Below are positions 1 through 20,737 of a DNA stretch of 64,000 bases, piece after piece. The notes under the pieces were generated by a model. It did no database searches. It was not told the DNA's origin and saw nothing but the letters and a program-made list of their open reading frames with translations. Every line of letters starts with the position of its first letter. Position 1 is the first letter of the stretch. The position numbers and the translations under genes were made by a program. This DNA comes from Thunnus maccoyii (taxonomy: Eukaryota; Chordata; Actinopteri; Scombriformes; Scombridae), in assembly GCF_910596095.1 (NCBI RefSeq), contig NC_056544.1, positions 15,609,155 to 15,673,154 of the forward strand. Direction: 5' to 3'.

Positions 1-604
1 AGCTCGACGGACCGTCCTGTCACGCACCCCCTGCCAAACGAGCTCGCTCTGTGGGTCTCTCATCTCATGTGTCAGCTTTCATTCTCCTTTTTTTCTGCTC
101 CAATAAGAGCCTATCTTTTCTCTCAGGGACTCTGTTGGAAGTTCCTCTGTCACAACTATTTATCAGTTGTAGAACTGCACAATATCTGGATATCTTCTCA
201 TGATATAAAACTAGATATGATCAGGTCTGTTACGGTCATAACAACTTGAGCGTTGCATCTTCCTAGTCCTAAAAGCTGCATTACATGTGAAAGATCATAT
301 TTCTTTGAATTTATTAGACTGTACTATGGTGAGTTATTCTACCTGCTTAGTCATCAAGCCCTTACAACTGATGATCAGTTCTATCCGTTTTATCCAGTTT
401 TATCCTCTGAAAGCACCATATTCAACCCCAAAAGATTGTCACATTATCAATGGTATTGATAGACCTGATGGCAAGTATTGTGATATTTGGTATTTGTCAG
501 TATCAATCATTTTGGCTGAGTGTATTATGTTCCTCTCCTTTGTATTATTCTTCCCAGCTCTTTGATTTGTTTTCAACAGCTACGCTCTCTGTTTTCTGTT
601 CTAG
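1..604 (+). other. ubxn7 intron, 5' part (no exon found)
   Basis: This stretch precedes the UIM exon acceptor at 603-604. I checked all forward frames for the acidic sequence expected just before the UIM in UBXN7 and did not find it, so it is probably intron. Confidence 0.6.
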
Positions 605-2467
605 GAGAGTCTGATTGATGCCAGTGAAGACAGTCAGCTGGAGGCAGCAATCCGAGCCTCCCTACAGGAGACCCACTATGAGTCCTCAAATGTCCCTGAC
701 GCCCCAGATTCCCCGCGATCAGATGACGACTCTGATGCAGAGCCTTTCTCTGACAGCGAGGGTCCCATCTCTGTGGATGGCTCGGACAGTGAAATGCCAG
801 AACCCCAGGAAGAGAAAAGTTCTGCCAGCAAACACACCCCAGCCCCTCCCACCACTTCGGCTCAGCAACGTCTTCACCCCGATAATTCGTCTTCTTGCCA
901 CAGAAAGTCTCCCTACAAAGAAAACAACCACAATCACAAGAAAGAGGAGAGCAAAAAGAACCACCTGGAGCCCTCAGCTGCCGTTCCTCGTCATCCTCCG
1001 CCTGACGCAGATTCTGTGGGGAACTCCTGTACAGCAACAGCTGAAAGCGCGGGGCCTTCAAAAATCAGCACCACCAAAACCTGTGACGTAGACTGCCCTG
1101 ATGACAACGGTACGGCAACGTGTAATTCTAAACCTGAAATAATTATAATGAGGGTATTAGAGTGTGTGTGTTTGAGTGTGAATGTCTACAGCCTGCAGGC
1201 AGACACGTCTCAAAATGTTTAACCACTCTAAATGAGCACTTAAAGTGTCAGTGCAACACTTTACACAGTGATTGGCCAGAATTACAGAGATCAGAAAGTA
1301 AGCAAGGTTTGAACTTCTCTCTCTCTCTCAAGACAATTCATTACACAACTATTTCTGGCACTTATCGTGTGCACAACTGAGTGCAACACTATGAATGCCT
1401 TCCAGGAGAAACACATAAAATGTGCACCGTTATCCACATATTTTAACATTTATCACATCTTGTCCCTCTCTATGACGGCCAACTTGTCATACCACCTTCA
1501 AGTGTGGACATTAGGAAAACTTTTACCTTCGGATGTGGTCAGACAAAACGTCAAAACGAACGAGTTCTTTTCTAGCATAACAAGTCCCCTAATGTGTGTC
1601 CACCAGTCAGCTTCTTGAGCTTTAAACTTAGCAGTACATGGTGAGCGCTGCAGCTTGCCCAGATGTTGTTGTGATACTCGAACACAGAGTTAAACTTACA
1701 CTGCTTTTTGAGCTTTACAGTATAAAATATTCACCGTAAATTCCCAGAGGAGAATATATGATGATGAAAACAAGTCAACAACCTCTTTAAAGTAAAGTAA
1801 GTAAAGTAAGAAGTTTTGGAAATAACTGCAGGGCATTAGCAATTAGATACAACTATTATATATTTTTGACATTTGCAATGAATTCAAGGCTGCAGAGGAT
1901 GGGGGCGATGGCTCAGTCTGTCTTTGTGCAAGTGATCTTACACTGATTAGACCAAAAAAGACATTTAGACAAGAAATTAAACATCTCATAACTACATTCA
2001 GGCATTTTTAGAGACAGTTATACTGTGGATACTTAAAACAGGACGACTACATAATTTCTGTTGTTTTTTGTTGTTGTTCACATAGGTCCCAAGGCCAGAT
2101 TGATGCTCCGTTACCCAGATGGACAGAGAGAACAAATTTCCTTGTCTTCTAAAGCAAAACTTTTGGTAAGAACAATCATTTTTACTCTATTTTAAGTCAG
2201 CTGGATGTAAGGACTTTCTCTTCCTGCCCAGACACTGAATATTGTAGCGTAAACACTGACTGTCCCATAAAATGTGTCACTTATGCATTTTTCTCTTCCT
2301 TCCAGGCACTGGTAAGACACGTCCAGTCCAAGGGCTACCCTAACGAACGCTTCGAACTTGTCACCAACTTTCCCAGAAGGAAGCTCGCCCACTTGGACTA
2401 TGACATCACACTGCAGGAGGCGGGGCTTTGTCCACAGGAGACTGTATTTGTGCAGGAGAGGAACTAG
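605..2467 (+). CDS. ubxn7: UBX domain-containing protein 7, C-terminal part (3 exons)
   Basis: These are the last coding exons of UBXN7, a cofactor that links the AAA ATPase p97/VCP to ubiquitylated substrates and cullin ligases. Exons are 605-1109, 2086-2165 and 2306-2467, all with AG/GT borders. They join in frame to 248 codons plus TAG. The first exon opens with ESLIDASEDSQLEAAIRASL, a ubiquitin-interacting motif. It then runs through an acidic, low-complexity linker that includes a Lys/His/Asn-rich stretch. Exons 2 and 3 form the UBX domain, starting at KARLMLRYPDG, with the p97-binding FPR loop in NFPRRK and the exact family ending ETVFVQERN. The N-terminal UBA, UAS/thioredoxin-like and earlier exons lie left of the window, so the gene is partial here. 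The linker is less conserved than the UIM and UBX parts. Identification is firm. Confidence 0.95.
1110..2085 (+). other. ubxn7 intron with a dispersed repeat at about 1286-1490
   Basis: This intron lies between the linker exon and the first UBX exon. Positions 1286-1490 resemble 57518-57690 in the fam131a-clcn2 spacer: both read from 'gaaagtaagca.ggttt' through 'acacaactatttctg.cact' to 'catcttg.ccctctctatga'. This indicates a dispersed repeat family. Nothing else was recognised. Confidence 0.5.
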
Positions 2468-2860
2468 CCTTCCCAGACACACTCACTTTTTGCTTGTCTG
2501 TATCTCTCTGGTAGACCTCATCCTTTCACCAATGATCTGGGACGATGTTACCGGCCTTTATCACATAACCTTCTGTTCACCTGGAATTAGGCCCCTGTTT
2601 TTTTTTTTTTTGTTTTGTTTTTTGCCAAGACAACTGTTAGTGGATGGACTACTTTCCCCGCCATTTCACTATTCTGAATACTGACGTCTCTACTGACAGC
2701 CTAATCCTAATGTAGTGTTCTACATTTGGCCAGTAAGGTGTTACGGATGCCAGCACTCTGATTTTTTTAATGTGATATATTCTGTTCTGATGCGGGTCTC
2801 ATGTAGTTCTGGTCGTTGAGGCACATCAGGATAGAATACATATAATATAGCTCATATTCA

Positions 2861-2866
2861 AATAAA
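2861..2866 (+). terminator. ubxn7 poly(A) signal
   Basis: AATAAA lies 394 bases after the ubxn7 stop codon and is the first canonical signal downstream, implying a 3' UTR of about 0.4 kb. Confidence 0.6.
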
Positions 2867-5800
2867 AAAACAAAAAATGATGGATCACTATTTGATGATG
2901 AGGCACCAGGGACTTGTAAAAACAGACTTTTACCTCCCAGAAAGGATGTTAAATGTCAGAGTTTATTTTCTAGATCTTCTTGTTATCTTCTGTACCTGGG
3001 AACAGGTAAAGGGAGGCTCATTCTTGTTTATTTTGACCCAAATTTGGTCTGACATGGTCATTGTTTGAACAATTGTAATTATTTGGGAGGCAGGGATATT
3101 AAGAGAAAAGGTTCGCACATTACAAGTCAAGTAAACGAGTCAGATATCCGTGACACATATCTGACAGAATTGGGTCAATCTGCACATTTTTACTCAAGTT
3201 TCTATTGGTTAATAGGAGACTAGAAGATTGTTTTTGGATTTCAACTTTTGATACAGAAGGGAATGAATGAAGGGTGGTACATCTCATCAGTCGGACCTAC
3301 ACTGTACAGAGATGGCTTAGAGAGACTGATATTTAGCTGTAGTCATTGTTTCCTTTCTTTTTTTTTATATGCTGCCAAGAAAATATGCTGATGTTGAAAT
3401 ATAACCACCAAAACCAAGGGAGATTTTGCTTGGTCTTTTGTTACATGTTTATGTGAACTGGTTGAACCTCACAGCCATGATGTTATCAGACAAACATCAT
3501 CGGTAAAAACCCAAACCTACATCAAAATAATTATTTAAAAACCTCATAGAAAGAGAAAAGCAGCGATGCCGCAGAATCAGCTGCAACAACACAAATGCAA
3601 ATGTTTTGTGGGCTGTTGATGAAAAAGAAATGAAAGTAAATGATTAATCTGTTTTTTTTTAATGAAGATTTGTTTCGGCAAGCAGCTTGCTAGCCTTGTG
3701 TTGCTGCAGAGTTTTTTTTTTTTCACACGTTTTGATCAAATATTGACCCATTATGCTAATAGAACTGAGTTAAATTCATGATTTAATGTTTTTTGGACAT
3801 TCATACTCAGGCTGTGAAACATCCTTTCAGTTATTAGCAAGGTCTCCATTTTTGATTGTCTGATCTTGTGTTTTTGGCATTTTGGTAAGCCTCAAAGACT
3901 GTCAGTGTCTGCTGAATGAAGCAGATAACAGTTGCAGTAACAGACCAGACAAGTAAGTCATGATCTGGGGTTATGAGGTCTAAAATACAAGGCTATTAAG
4001 TTTATTAATAAGCTGCAGTAAATACCATTTTGACATACAGGTTTTCTTCATCAATAGCTGTATACTGTGTCTGTATAGCTGCATCTCGCCACTTCATGCA
4101 ATTATTCATATGAACAGTTGGTGGCAGTAATGTGCCTTAAAGGCAACAAAATGCATATAAATGAGAAGAAAAGTACTTATTGATATAAATAATGCAGGTT
4201 TCAAAATACTCAGATTAGCTTTACAAATGTTTCAAGAGGTTGGAAATGTATTCATAGACTGGATTCACATGTTGTAATGAAAAACATTCAGTGTGTTTAT
4301 CAAGAAAACCTCAGAGTGTACCTTTAAGTTGTTGCAGCTGGTCCTGCAGAGGGGCTGCTTTTCCCTTCTCATGAGATTATTCTGTATTTAAAAGTTTCTT
4401 GCCAAGAACTCTCCAGTCCTGGAAGAGCTGTGCTGCCACATCACTTCAGTAATATTAGAATAAGCTATGAGGTGAAATGTCAGCTCGGATCACAAACTAT
4501 TCAAATAGTTTGTAGATTAAAGAATTCAAGGTTCATTTAAAGGATTTGTTCACATGTTAGGATTTGGATATGTCACATTTTTATAAAGTCAAAACTTGTT
4601 CATTGTGAATAAGGGAATCACAGCGGCACTGAATATAAATAGTGTCTTGAATCTTACACCTGTGATTACACAAAGTGTGATTGATCTCACTTTGAAGTTA
4701 AAAAAACAGGGTCACGGTTTCTCTGTATCGTCCTTTTTTCAGTAGATGGTAGTGTCTTTCCTGAAAATCTACAATGAGCACAAAATGAAGAAGTGACTGG
4801 TGCTATTTTAGAAAGAAGTAGTCACTTCTCAGTCTTTTTCGTCACAGTATATCACTGTGAGTCATTTCTGTAGATCAGATTTAGTGACAAGTGTGCACAT
4901 AAATCAGCATGTTCAAAAAATTTGAATTGATTTTTTTATATTCCCCTTTAGATGGAGGCTCCAACTGATAATAGTAACAGTGCCTGTACGGGGCAACGGT
5001 CAGAGTTGAAAGAAAAGGACTTGCAGCTGTACAAACAGATGAGGACACTGACTCTGTTTCACTCCCCCCAGCTGCGTGGATACTACAGTACTTGAAGGGC
5101 ATTCCTTCACCACCTGTTTTTTGTGTAATGGACAGAAGGTGGGTGAAGGGAAATGTGCTGGCAAAGGGCAGTGTTGAATTAAGAAGGAGTACTGAACCCA
5201 TTACCCCCTTTCAGCCCTGATCAGGTACCTCACATACAGAAACACATGCCAGATAATTTTGCCAAAGAAAGCCAGAGATGTACTGTAGGTCTTCTGTTCA
5301 TGAGTGCATCATGCTGTTGTATACAATCACGGGTCAAAATGTCATCTGAAAATCAACAAACTATCTTCCTAAGGATAGTTTACATATGAACTAGTTTTGC
5401 TGATTTTAGACTTCTTATGGGCATGAAAAACTTTAAAATCTTGCTGGCAAAATGGTAACAGGCTAAAAAAAACAAGCTGATCTTGAGGAGACAAAATGTT
5501 TTATCACCTAACGGCAACAACCTGCAGTCCTTTAACACTAAAACCTGAATTTATATTTCTGTGTTGAAAGGTTAATAAGGTAACCAGGGCAGTGGCCCTC
5601 AGACTGGGCTTGTTTGAGGGGTTGTCTGTTGCATAAGAAGGGCGTTGACCCCACTCATCCATGGACCTGTCAGCTAGTTCTCAGAATGAAGTCAATGGAA
5701 GTTAATGTGTGATCAATGAGCCATGTGGGAGCGGAGTTTAAAGGGGCACTCAATCGATTTTACACATGAAATTCAGTTAACTCGTTACAAGGAGTACTAC

Positions 5801-8230
5801 AGTACTCAGCCTGTGTAAACAGTTGTATCAGATCTCCTATGGCTGTAGATGAGCTTTACAAAGTTTGAAAAATTATTTTTTTAAATTTATTTTGGGCGTC
5901 AGGCATAAAAAACCCCCAGAAAGCCTGTGTTACAAACTGAATGTGTAGGGTTTGAAAGAAGTGGGAAGTTCCAATGAAAGAGTTGCATTATGGGAAATGT
6001 AGGATCAAGCAATAGGGACTAAAAGACAGGATATCTTTCCTCTCAATTTTTTAATTTGTCTCTCAACTTCAACAATCACAGTGCAATACTGAATCGCTGG
6101 AGTACCTGTTAATATATGCAGATGACAGAAGTTAGTTTAGAGAAGTAGGTTTGTGGATGGAAGGTTTGACTGTAAGTACAAATAAAATCGAACCACTTTT
6201 GTACTCAAATCCACATGAAACCTAATATTAGATCTTCATTTCTGAGACGTGTTGGATGAGTTTATTGAGGGGATGAACCTGATATGTTCCCCAGTCTGAT
6301 ATCAGCAACTGAGAAACCATACACCACCCTTCCCCCCTTAACCTACATAGGTGTGGTGAAAACTCAACACTGTTGTTACTGTGAGTAATGTGATAACGTC
6401 ACATTTCCAGCAATTCAGACCAAAAGTGTCTGTTTCCTGATCAAAAACCCAGGTGTGCTCGTCTATTTTCAAAGGGAGTGTTATCATCATCAAGATGAGC
6501 ATTATGTGACTGTTATATTCAACTTTTACCTCCTAGTCAAGTGCAAAATGCAAAATGACCAAAGTAGAAGCACATTTGAAGGTATTCTATACAATATTTC
6601 ATCTTATGTCTGAAGGGAGAGTTGCCTCTTAGATGCAACAGAGTCTTTTAACCAAAGCCCACCATGAGATAAAAACATTACAAAATGTGTACTTGTCACA
6701 AGTTTCAGGAGAATAATCATTGATGTTGAGCTTATCTGCTCTGATTTAGCACAGTCAGGAGGCCTTGTGGACTATAATCACTGTCAAACATGCCGTCAGT
6801 AACAAAAGAGTCCCAGAGGTATTTTAGGAAGCTGGATTTCAGAGTTGTTCAGGTAATTTAAAGAATATTTGCTAGCATTGATCAGTGCCACTAAATATTC
6901 ACAATTACAATTGCAAATATAAATCCAGAACATGAATGTGTAACCATGTCATGTTACCATCTTGACTTCTAAAAACTGAAAAAAATAACATAAATTTGCA
7001 CAGGAAAAAATAAAAAACACCCAGTAAAAGAGCAACACAGATGTGGAGTAATACAAAAATAAATAGTGTATCTGATAAATGTCAACTTGTGCAACGAGCA
7101 CAGGACAGTAGTGTTGTTGGCTCGCCGGCTGTGTTATCAGGACAGGAGGTGTCATCACACTAATGCTGCTGAGTGAAGTGTCAGTACAGATTGACAAAGG
7201 CTCAGTAATCTGTGAGGGTTCAGGAAACTGGCACAAGGATAAAGATTCAAATTCAGACTCAGGAGACAGAGGAGCGGCTAAAACAGTCTTTATTTGATCA
7301 AAGATCAATAATACAGTCATTACTGTGAAGGTAACCAGGTAGACAGATCAGATAAAAAACAGGAAAGAGGTCAAACACAGGTGGATCAAAATCTGGGCTG
7401 GAAATTTAAGGCCACATCAGGTGATGGGTTACAGTGGGAAACATACTGAAGACAACTGGAGGACAGGTGAGGAATGACGGGGACAATAAAACACGTTAAC
7501 TAAAGAAATTCAGTGTAAAGCTGATGAATTAGATGAAACCATGACAGTAAACTGCATCCTGTTACACTTTATTCTGTCACAACACAAACTGCATATTACA
7601 GGTTATTGTCACCACAAAATACAATTGAGCATCTACTGGAAGAAAATTGTTCTTTTGCACTGCAGTCGCTCTTTTTAAGATCTCTCATCTTGATAGTTTA
7701 TCCAGTAATGTGTCACTAAAATTACTAAAGTGATACAGAAGTTTATGTACACTCAGAGTTGTGGGTTTATCTTTGACTGTGGTCAAAATAAAGATTTAGT
7801 CATGGTAGGATTACGCTAACTCAGGGTTACACAGTCTGTCATGATTCAGCAAAATTGCATTTAGTGGAACATCAGCTTTTTCTCCTCCTGATCAACATTC
7901 AACTGTCCAAATAAAATGTTGCATAATGTGCCGGCTCCTCTTTTATTTCACGTTTTAATTTTGCTGATCAAGGCTGCTGTGATACTTTGATACTGCATAC
8001 ACTGTTAGTACTCGCTGTCATGTTTTCAATTATCAGAAATTTAAACATTTTAATAAAAGTTTTAACACTCAGAAAAAGGGAAGGAAACCGTGAAAAGCAA
8101 CAAAAAAAAAAGGGTAGGGGATTTAACATCCTCAATATGTGCATGAAAAGAGGCACTAAATGGCATGAAGAACACAGAAAGGCTTGGATCATAAATTAAA
8201 GTTTAATGCAGCATTTCACACATTGTTCAA
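2867..8230. other. ubxn7-tf spacer, left part: no gene seen
   Basis: This is AT-rich spacer with only short shadow ORFs and no recognisable protein. Segments at about 5740-6010 (starting 'ttaaaggggcactcaatcg' and containing 'gcattatgggaaatgtagga') and 7120-7560 look like old dispersed repeats. I could not define their ends. Confidence 0.5.
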
Positions 8231-8236
8231 TATTGA

Positions 8237-8775
8237 GTGGTGGAAGAAGTGTTCATATTCTTTACTTAAGTAAAAGTAGAAATACTGTAGTCTAAAAATA
8301 CTCCAATACAAGTAAAAGTAATTAATTTAAAATTATACCTAAGTAAAAATACAGAAGTATCACCAGCAATTTATACTTAAAGTATCAAAAGTAAAAATAC
8401 TCATTATGCAGACCGGCTTCTTTTAGAGTGTTATATTATTATAATATATTATATTGTTGTTTTTAAATTAATGGTAATTATAATAGTAATACACTTATAG
8501 CACCCACTAATGCAGCTTAAAGTGCATAACACGTTTTTAAAAAGAAAAATGCACACAATTAAAACAAAAGAATATTAGAATATATTATTTTATGTGAAAT
8601 GTAGTGATTGTTTACAAATAAATGTAGTGGACTAAAAAGTAAAATATTTCCCACTGAAATGTAGTAGAGTAGAAGTACAAAGTTGCATAAAATAGAAAAA
8701 CTCAAGTAAAGTACCTCAAATTTTTTCTTAAGTACAGAACTTGAATAAATGTACTTACTTATATTCCATCAGTGT
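8237..8775. mobile_element. Non-autonomous DNA transposon (hAT-like MITE)
   Basis: The ends are imperfect inverted repeats: left 'agtggtggaagaagtgttc', right 'acttatattccatcagtg'. The interior is dominated by 'aagtaaaagta' and 'acttaagtaaa' motifs. This is the common teleost repeat with 'cagtggtggaa' ends. It has no coding capacity. Superfamily is inferred from the general look of the ends, because I could not confirm a target-site duplication. Confidence 0.6.
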
Positions 8776-11070
8776 TCTCTAAAGTGTCTATAAAGCATAT
8801 TATTTTGATATTAATGGCATTGTTTTAGTGTTACAGGCCAGTTGATACTCCTACTACTCTGTATTTTTCCCTCAATCCACTTTCTTCATGCTGACAGATA
8901 CATTTTTACCTCGACAGGTTTTGCAGGAACTCAAGTCAACTTCAGATTAACCAGCAGACAGTAAAGTACTCGTCTGTGCTACTTCTATCACATTTACAAA
9001 CACAAGAGCAGTTACATTTTTAATCTGGAGGTAACGACAAAAGCAGTGGCCAGATAATCTGCCTCTTGTCCTCATACCTTTAGTCATTTATCACTTTCTC
9101 TACGGATAAAAAAAAACAAAACGTCAAGTAACCTCACTCCAAATGCACAGAATTTGTGAATCACAAGTTTTTAAAGTTTTTTTTCCTAATTGTGTGGTTC
9201 ATTGTTGGGAAACTCAAACTTTATGTGCAACTATTGACTTTAAAAAAAAATCCAGACAGACTTAATAGTAATTCATCTATCTGCATCTCATTTATATTTC
9301 TGTTTAGTTTTATTTATTTTTTTAACCTTGAATCCTATCCTTGAAAAAAAGTCATTTTTTTAAGGGAAGTATGTGCGCAGTGCCAACACAGGAAGTTGCA
9401 GAAAAAAAATCACAAATATGAAGAAGTAATAGTAGAATACAGAGTGTACTGAATATTGTAACAGAGATGGGCAGAGAGAGAAAAGGAGATTATACACAAT
9501 AATCAGTACTGTCTTACTAAAAGCCTTTGCTATCAGTTACTACTTACAAACACTTTGGCTTTGGAAGCAGGATGGTGCCGTCCTCTGATTTCCAGACGGT
9601 GTTGAGTCTAATAAAGAGATTTTATCAATTTATTTAATACACTTAAACCTGAACTGTAATTCAAACTTTGGCCCTTAATTCCAGTAACATCAAATTGCCC
9701 CCCAAAAATCCCCTTTTTCCATACCTACAGTAAGGAATCAGGACATGATGGGTAAAAGGAAGTGCCAGTGTCCTCACAATCAAAATGAAATCCATCCATT
9801 TGTCCTGTATCACGTTTTGGATTTTCCAAAGTTGCACCACCAAAGGCGCTTCATGAAACATGGAGTCTATTGTGAAATGTATTGGGTGATATTCCAATAT
9901 TTGACAAATGAGAACAAAGAAGGAGGTGTTATTGGTTCAATTTACAAATCTACATGAACCTTAGCTCTTGTGTTGGGTAATATTGACTCTGTAAACACGA
10001 CAACGTGGGTCATGCTGCAACTTTGAAAAATAAGCATTTTCATAAGCTTTGTGCCCTTATTCTGTATTGAAATCACATCCTTAATTCACTTTTCTGCCAG
10101 ACGTGGCTGAATAATTTCTACTGCAATTTAAAGATTTGCAACACTTCAAAGCAGACGTTCCCCAAAACTGAATGTTTCTGTCACTACTTGATAAGTTGGT
10201 TACAGTACAAGGTCTCACTGTCAAATCATGTAATTTTACAGTGTTGGTTGGTTGGTAAAAGAGTTGGTTAATGCTGAGTATCAGATTACAGGATTAGAGA
10301 AGACACTTTCGTGTGCAGGTCAAACTTGTTGCCCATTATGTTGTTCTCTAAGACCCCCTTTATTATGCAGTGGCTCTCAAAGTGGGGTCCAGGGACCCCC
10401 AGTGGTCTTTGAGGGGGTACTGGGGGGTCCCCAGCAAAAAGGGGAATCATTTATTTTCACTGTAATTCCATCCATAAGTGACACAATGACAGAGTGTATG
10501 AATATTTTGGTCATGGGTTTCATATACTTTCTGTAATAAAACATCTCTAAGCAAAGATATCATCAGATGGGGGTCCGTAGTCTAATTTGTGTCAGTTTAG
10601 GGGCCAAAAGACGTGAGAATCAATGATCTAATGAACACTTCAGTCGATCAATCAATCCATTGCATTTTTGATAAATGGAAAATGTTTGCACAGCAGTAAA
10701 ACATAAAGCACATTAAACATCACAAGTTAAGACAATTTAAAAAAAAAAAAAAAAAAAGTTAAACTATGAAAACAAATATAAGATCAATAAACATAATTTG
10801 GATCCTGATTGAATATTTGTGCTCATGTCACCTTTTGTTGTTTATTGTTCAATATGTGAATTACTGTTTTCTGCTCTCTGATTTCAGATAGTGCAAACAA
10901 TGGTTAAACAGTTTACAGTGTCTGTGAATTTCCATCATGTGGAAATCTTTCTCTGCCATCTCGTGTACCAGTACACAAAAGTACACACGCACGCACGCGC
11001 CAACGCACGCACACATTAGGAAACTTGAGCAAACTGTTTCCTTCTTTTCTTTTTTTTCTGTGCAGTCAGA
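8776..11070. other. ubxn7-tf spacer, right part: no gene seen
   Basis: No protein or RNA gene was recognised. It contains a short hAT-like repeat (listed separately), an A-run at about 10739-10757 and an (AC/GC)-rich stretch at about 10980-11015. The last few hundred bases should hold the tf promoter. Confidence 0.5.
10370..10627. mobile_element. Short hAT-like repeat remnant
   Basis: It starts 'cagtggctctcaaagtgggg' and ends 'gtgagaatcaatg', an imperfect inverted pair. The G/C-rich first 60 bases ('gggacccccagtgg') are typical of the teleost 'cagtggttctcaaa' repeat family. A related, inverted end may be present near 20340-20400. Confidence 0.5.
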
Positions 11071-11077
11071 GGTTTGC

Positions 11078-11085
11078 TATAAAAG
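11078..11085 (+). promoter_or_regulatory. tf TATA box
   Basis: TATAAAAG lies 67 bases before the transferrin ATG at 11145. This fits a short 5' UTR of about 35-40 nt and a strong tissue-specific promoter, as expected for a liver-expressed plasma protein gene. Confidence 0.7.
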
Positions 11086-11144
11086 CCTGAGCTGCCTCCC
11101 GGATACTCTGCTGACCTGGAGACCCCCTCCCCTCAAAGTCAAAC

Positions 11145-19377
<8,233 letters not shown>

Positions 19378-19669
19378 TGGGGCCCGTGGAGCACGTGGTG
19401 CCTGAGTCGGCCCTCAGTGGTTCGAGCACCTTACCCACACTTCCCACACTAGATACAAAAATTGCATTGTGTATTTTCTTCCTGATCTTCTTGTAGACTT
19501 GCTCTAGGAGTACAACCAACGAACAGATCCATTGCAGTACCGCAGCCTACAAATCAACCATTTATGTGACCAATCATGTCCTCATGTAGCTATTTTCACG
19601 CTGTTGAAACATAAGTGTTACTCCTATTGGATCAACTACTGTATGTTTTGTTAACACTTACTTTTCTCA

Positions 19670-19675
19670 AATAAA
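19670..19675 (+). terminator. tf poly(A) signal
   Basis: AATAAA lies 293 bases after the transferrin stop codon and is the first canonical signal, giving a short 3' UTR. Confidence 0.75.
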
Positions 19676-19825
19676 GCCTTTTTAATGCTCTATTGTGGTG
19701 ACGTTATGGTTTGTTTTTGTAGCAGTGTAATATCTCAAGTGTTCATCACCAAAAAGTAAATAGTATCTTGACTTAAATTGTAGAGATACAATACTAGAAA
19801 ATTTTCTTCCTGTGCCAAAAACAGT

Positions 19826-20737
19826 CTAAAACTTTATAAGCATTAATTAATGGTTAATAAATCATTAACCAATGCTTTATAAATTCTTTATAAGCCATTA
19901 ATAAGCATATTTTTTTTGCATTGCCAGGTTGTGAAAAATCCCCCTTTTCTATACTATTATCAAAGTCTGAGACTGTGGGTTTCCCCTCAGACAAAGCTTG
20001 GAAAAAGACACCCCTCACCCCCTCTCAGTTTACTTGCTTTGTTTCGTTCAATTCCTGGATGCCTATGAGATCATTGATTATGTTATTTGATCCCATAGAC
20101 ACTCAACAATTGAGCCAATATAGCCTAATATTGCTGTTTGACATAACTTCGGACTACACTAAATACATTAAAAAAAGTCTGTCCTGAGGCATTTATTAGT
20201 TTCTGAGAAAGTGGGAAAAACAGAAAAATTCCCCCAAACTACTGTATCTCTGAACTGTCTCTTTAACCACATCACACACATTCAGGCAATTCTATGTGAT
20301 CTACTTTTGATAACTAATGTAATAATGCCTCCCCTGAGCCTCCCTTCAAACTGTTTGCAGCACCCCTGGGGAGACCCACCTCCCACTTTGAAAACCTCTG
20401 ATCTAAGTCATCAGGTCTGCAGTTATATTTAAAAAGTCATTAATGAAAATAATCAAAGTCTGCAGTTATAAATATTAATAAATGGATTTTCATCTGGATG
20501 CCCTGTAGCCAGGTAAATGGTTTAACAGCACATCAGAAGTGTCTTCCCAAAGAATTAGATAAAGCAGATGTTATGGTGGTATAGAAAGGAGGGATTTTTC
20601 ACAACCTGGCAACCCAACAATTATGCTTATGGTTTATAAAGCATTAGTAAATGATTTATTAACCATTAATTAAGCTATAAATCAATGTTTATAAACACTT
20701 TATAAATGGTGCCTTATCAGAAAGTGGTACCAAGGTT
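19826..20737. mobile_element. MITE with long terminal inverted repeats (about 0.9 kb)
   Basis: The ends are subterminal mirror copies. The left part has 'tttataagcattaattaatg' and then 'gccaggttgtgaaaaatccc' at about 19925. The right part has 'gggatttttcacaacctggc' at about 20590 and then 'accattaattaagctataaa'. The inverted repeats are of the order of 100 bases each. The interior has no recognisable transposase. It lies just beyond the tf 3' end. Confidence 0.65.
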
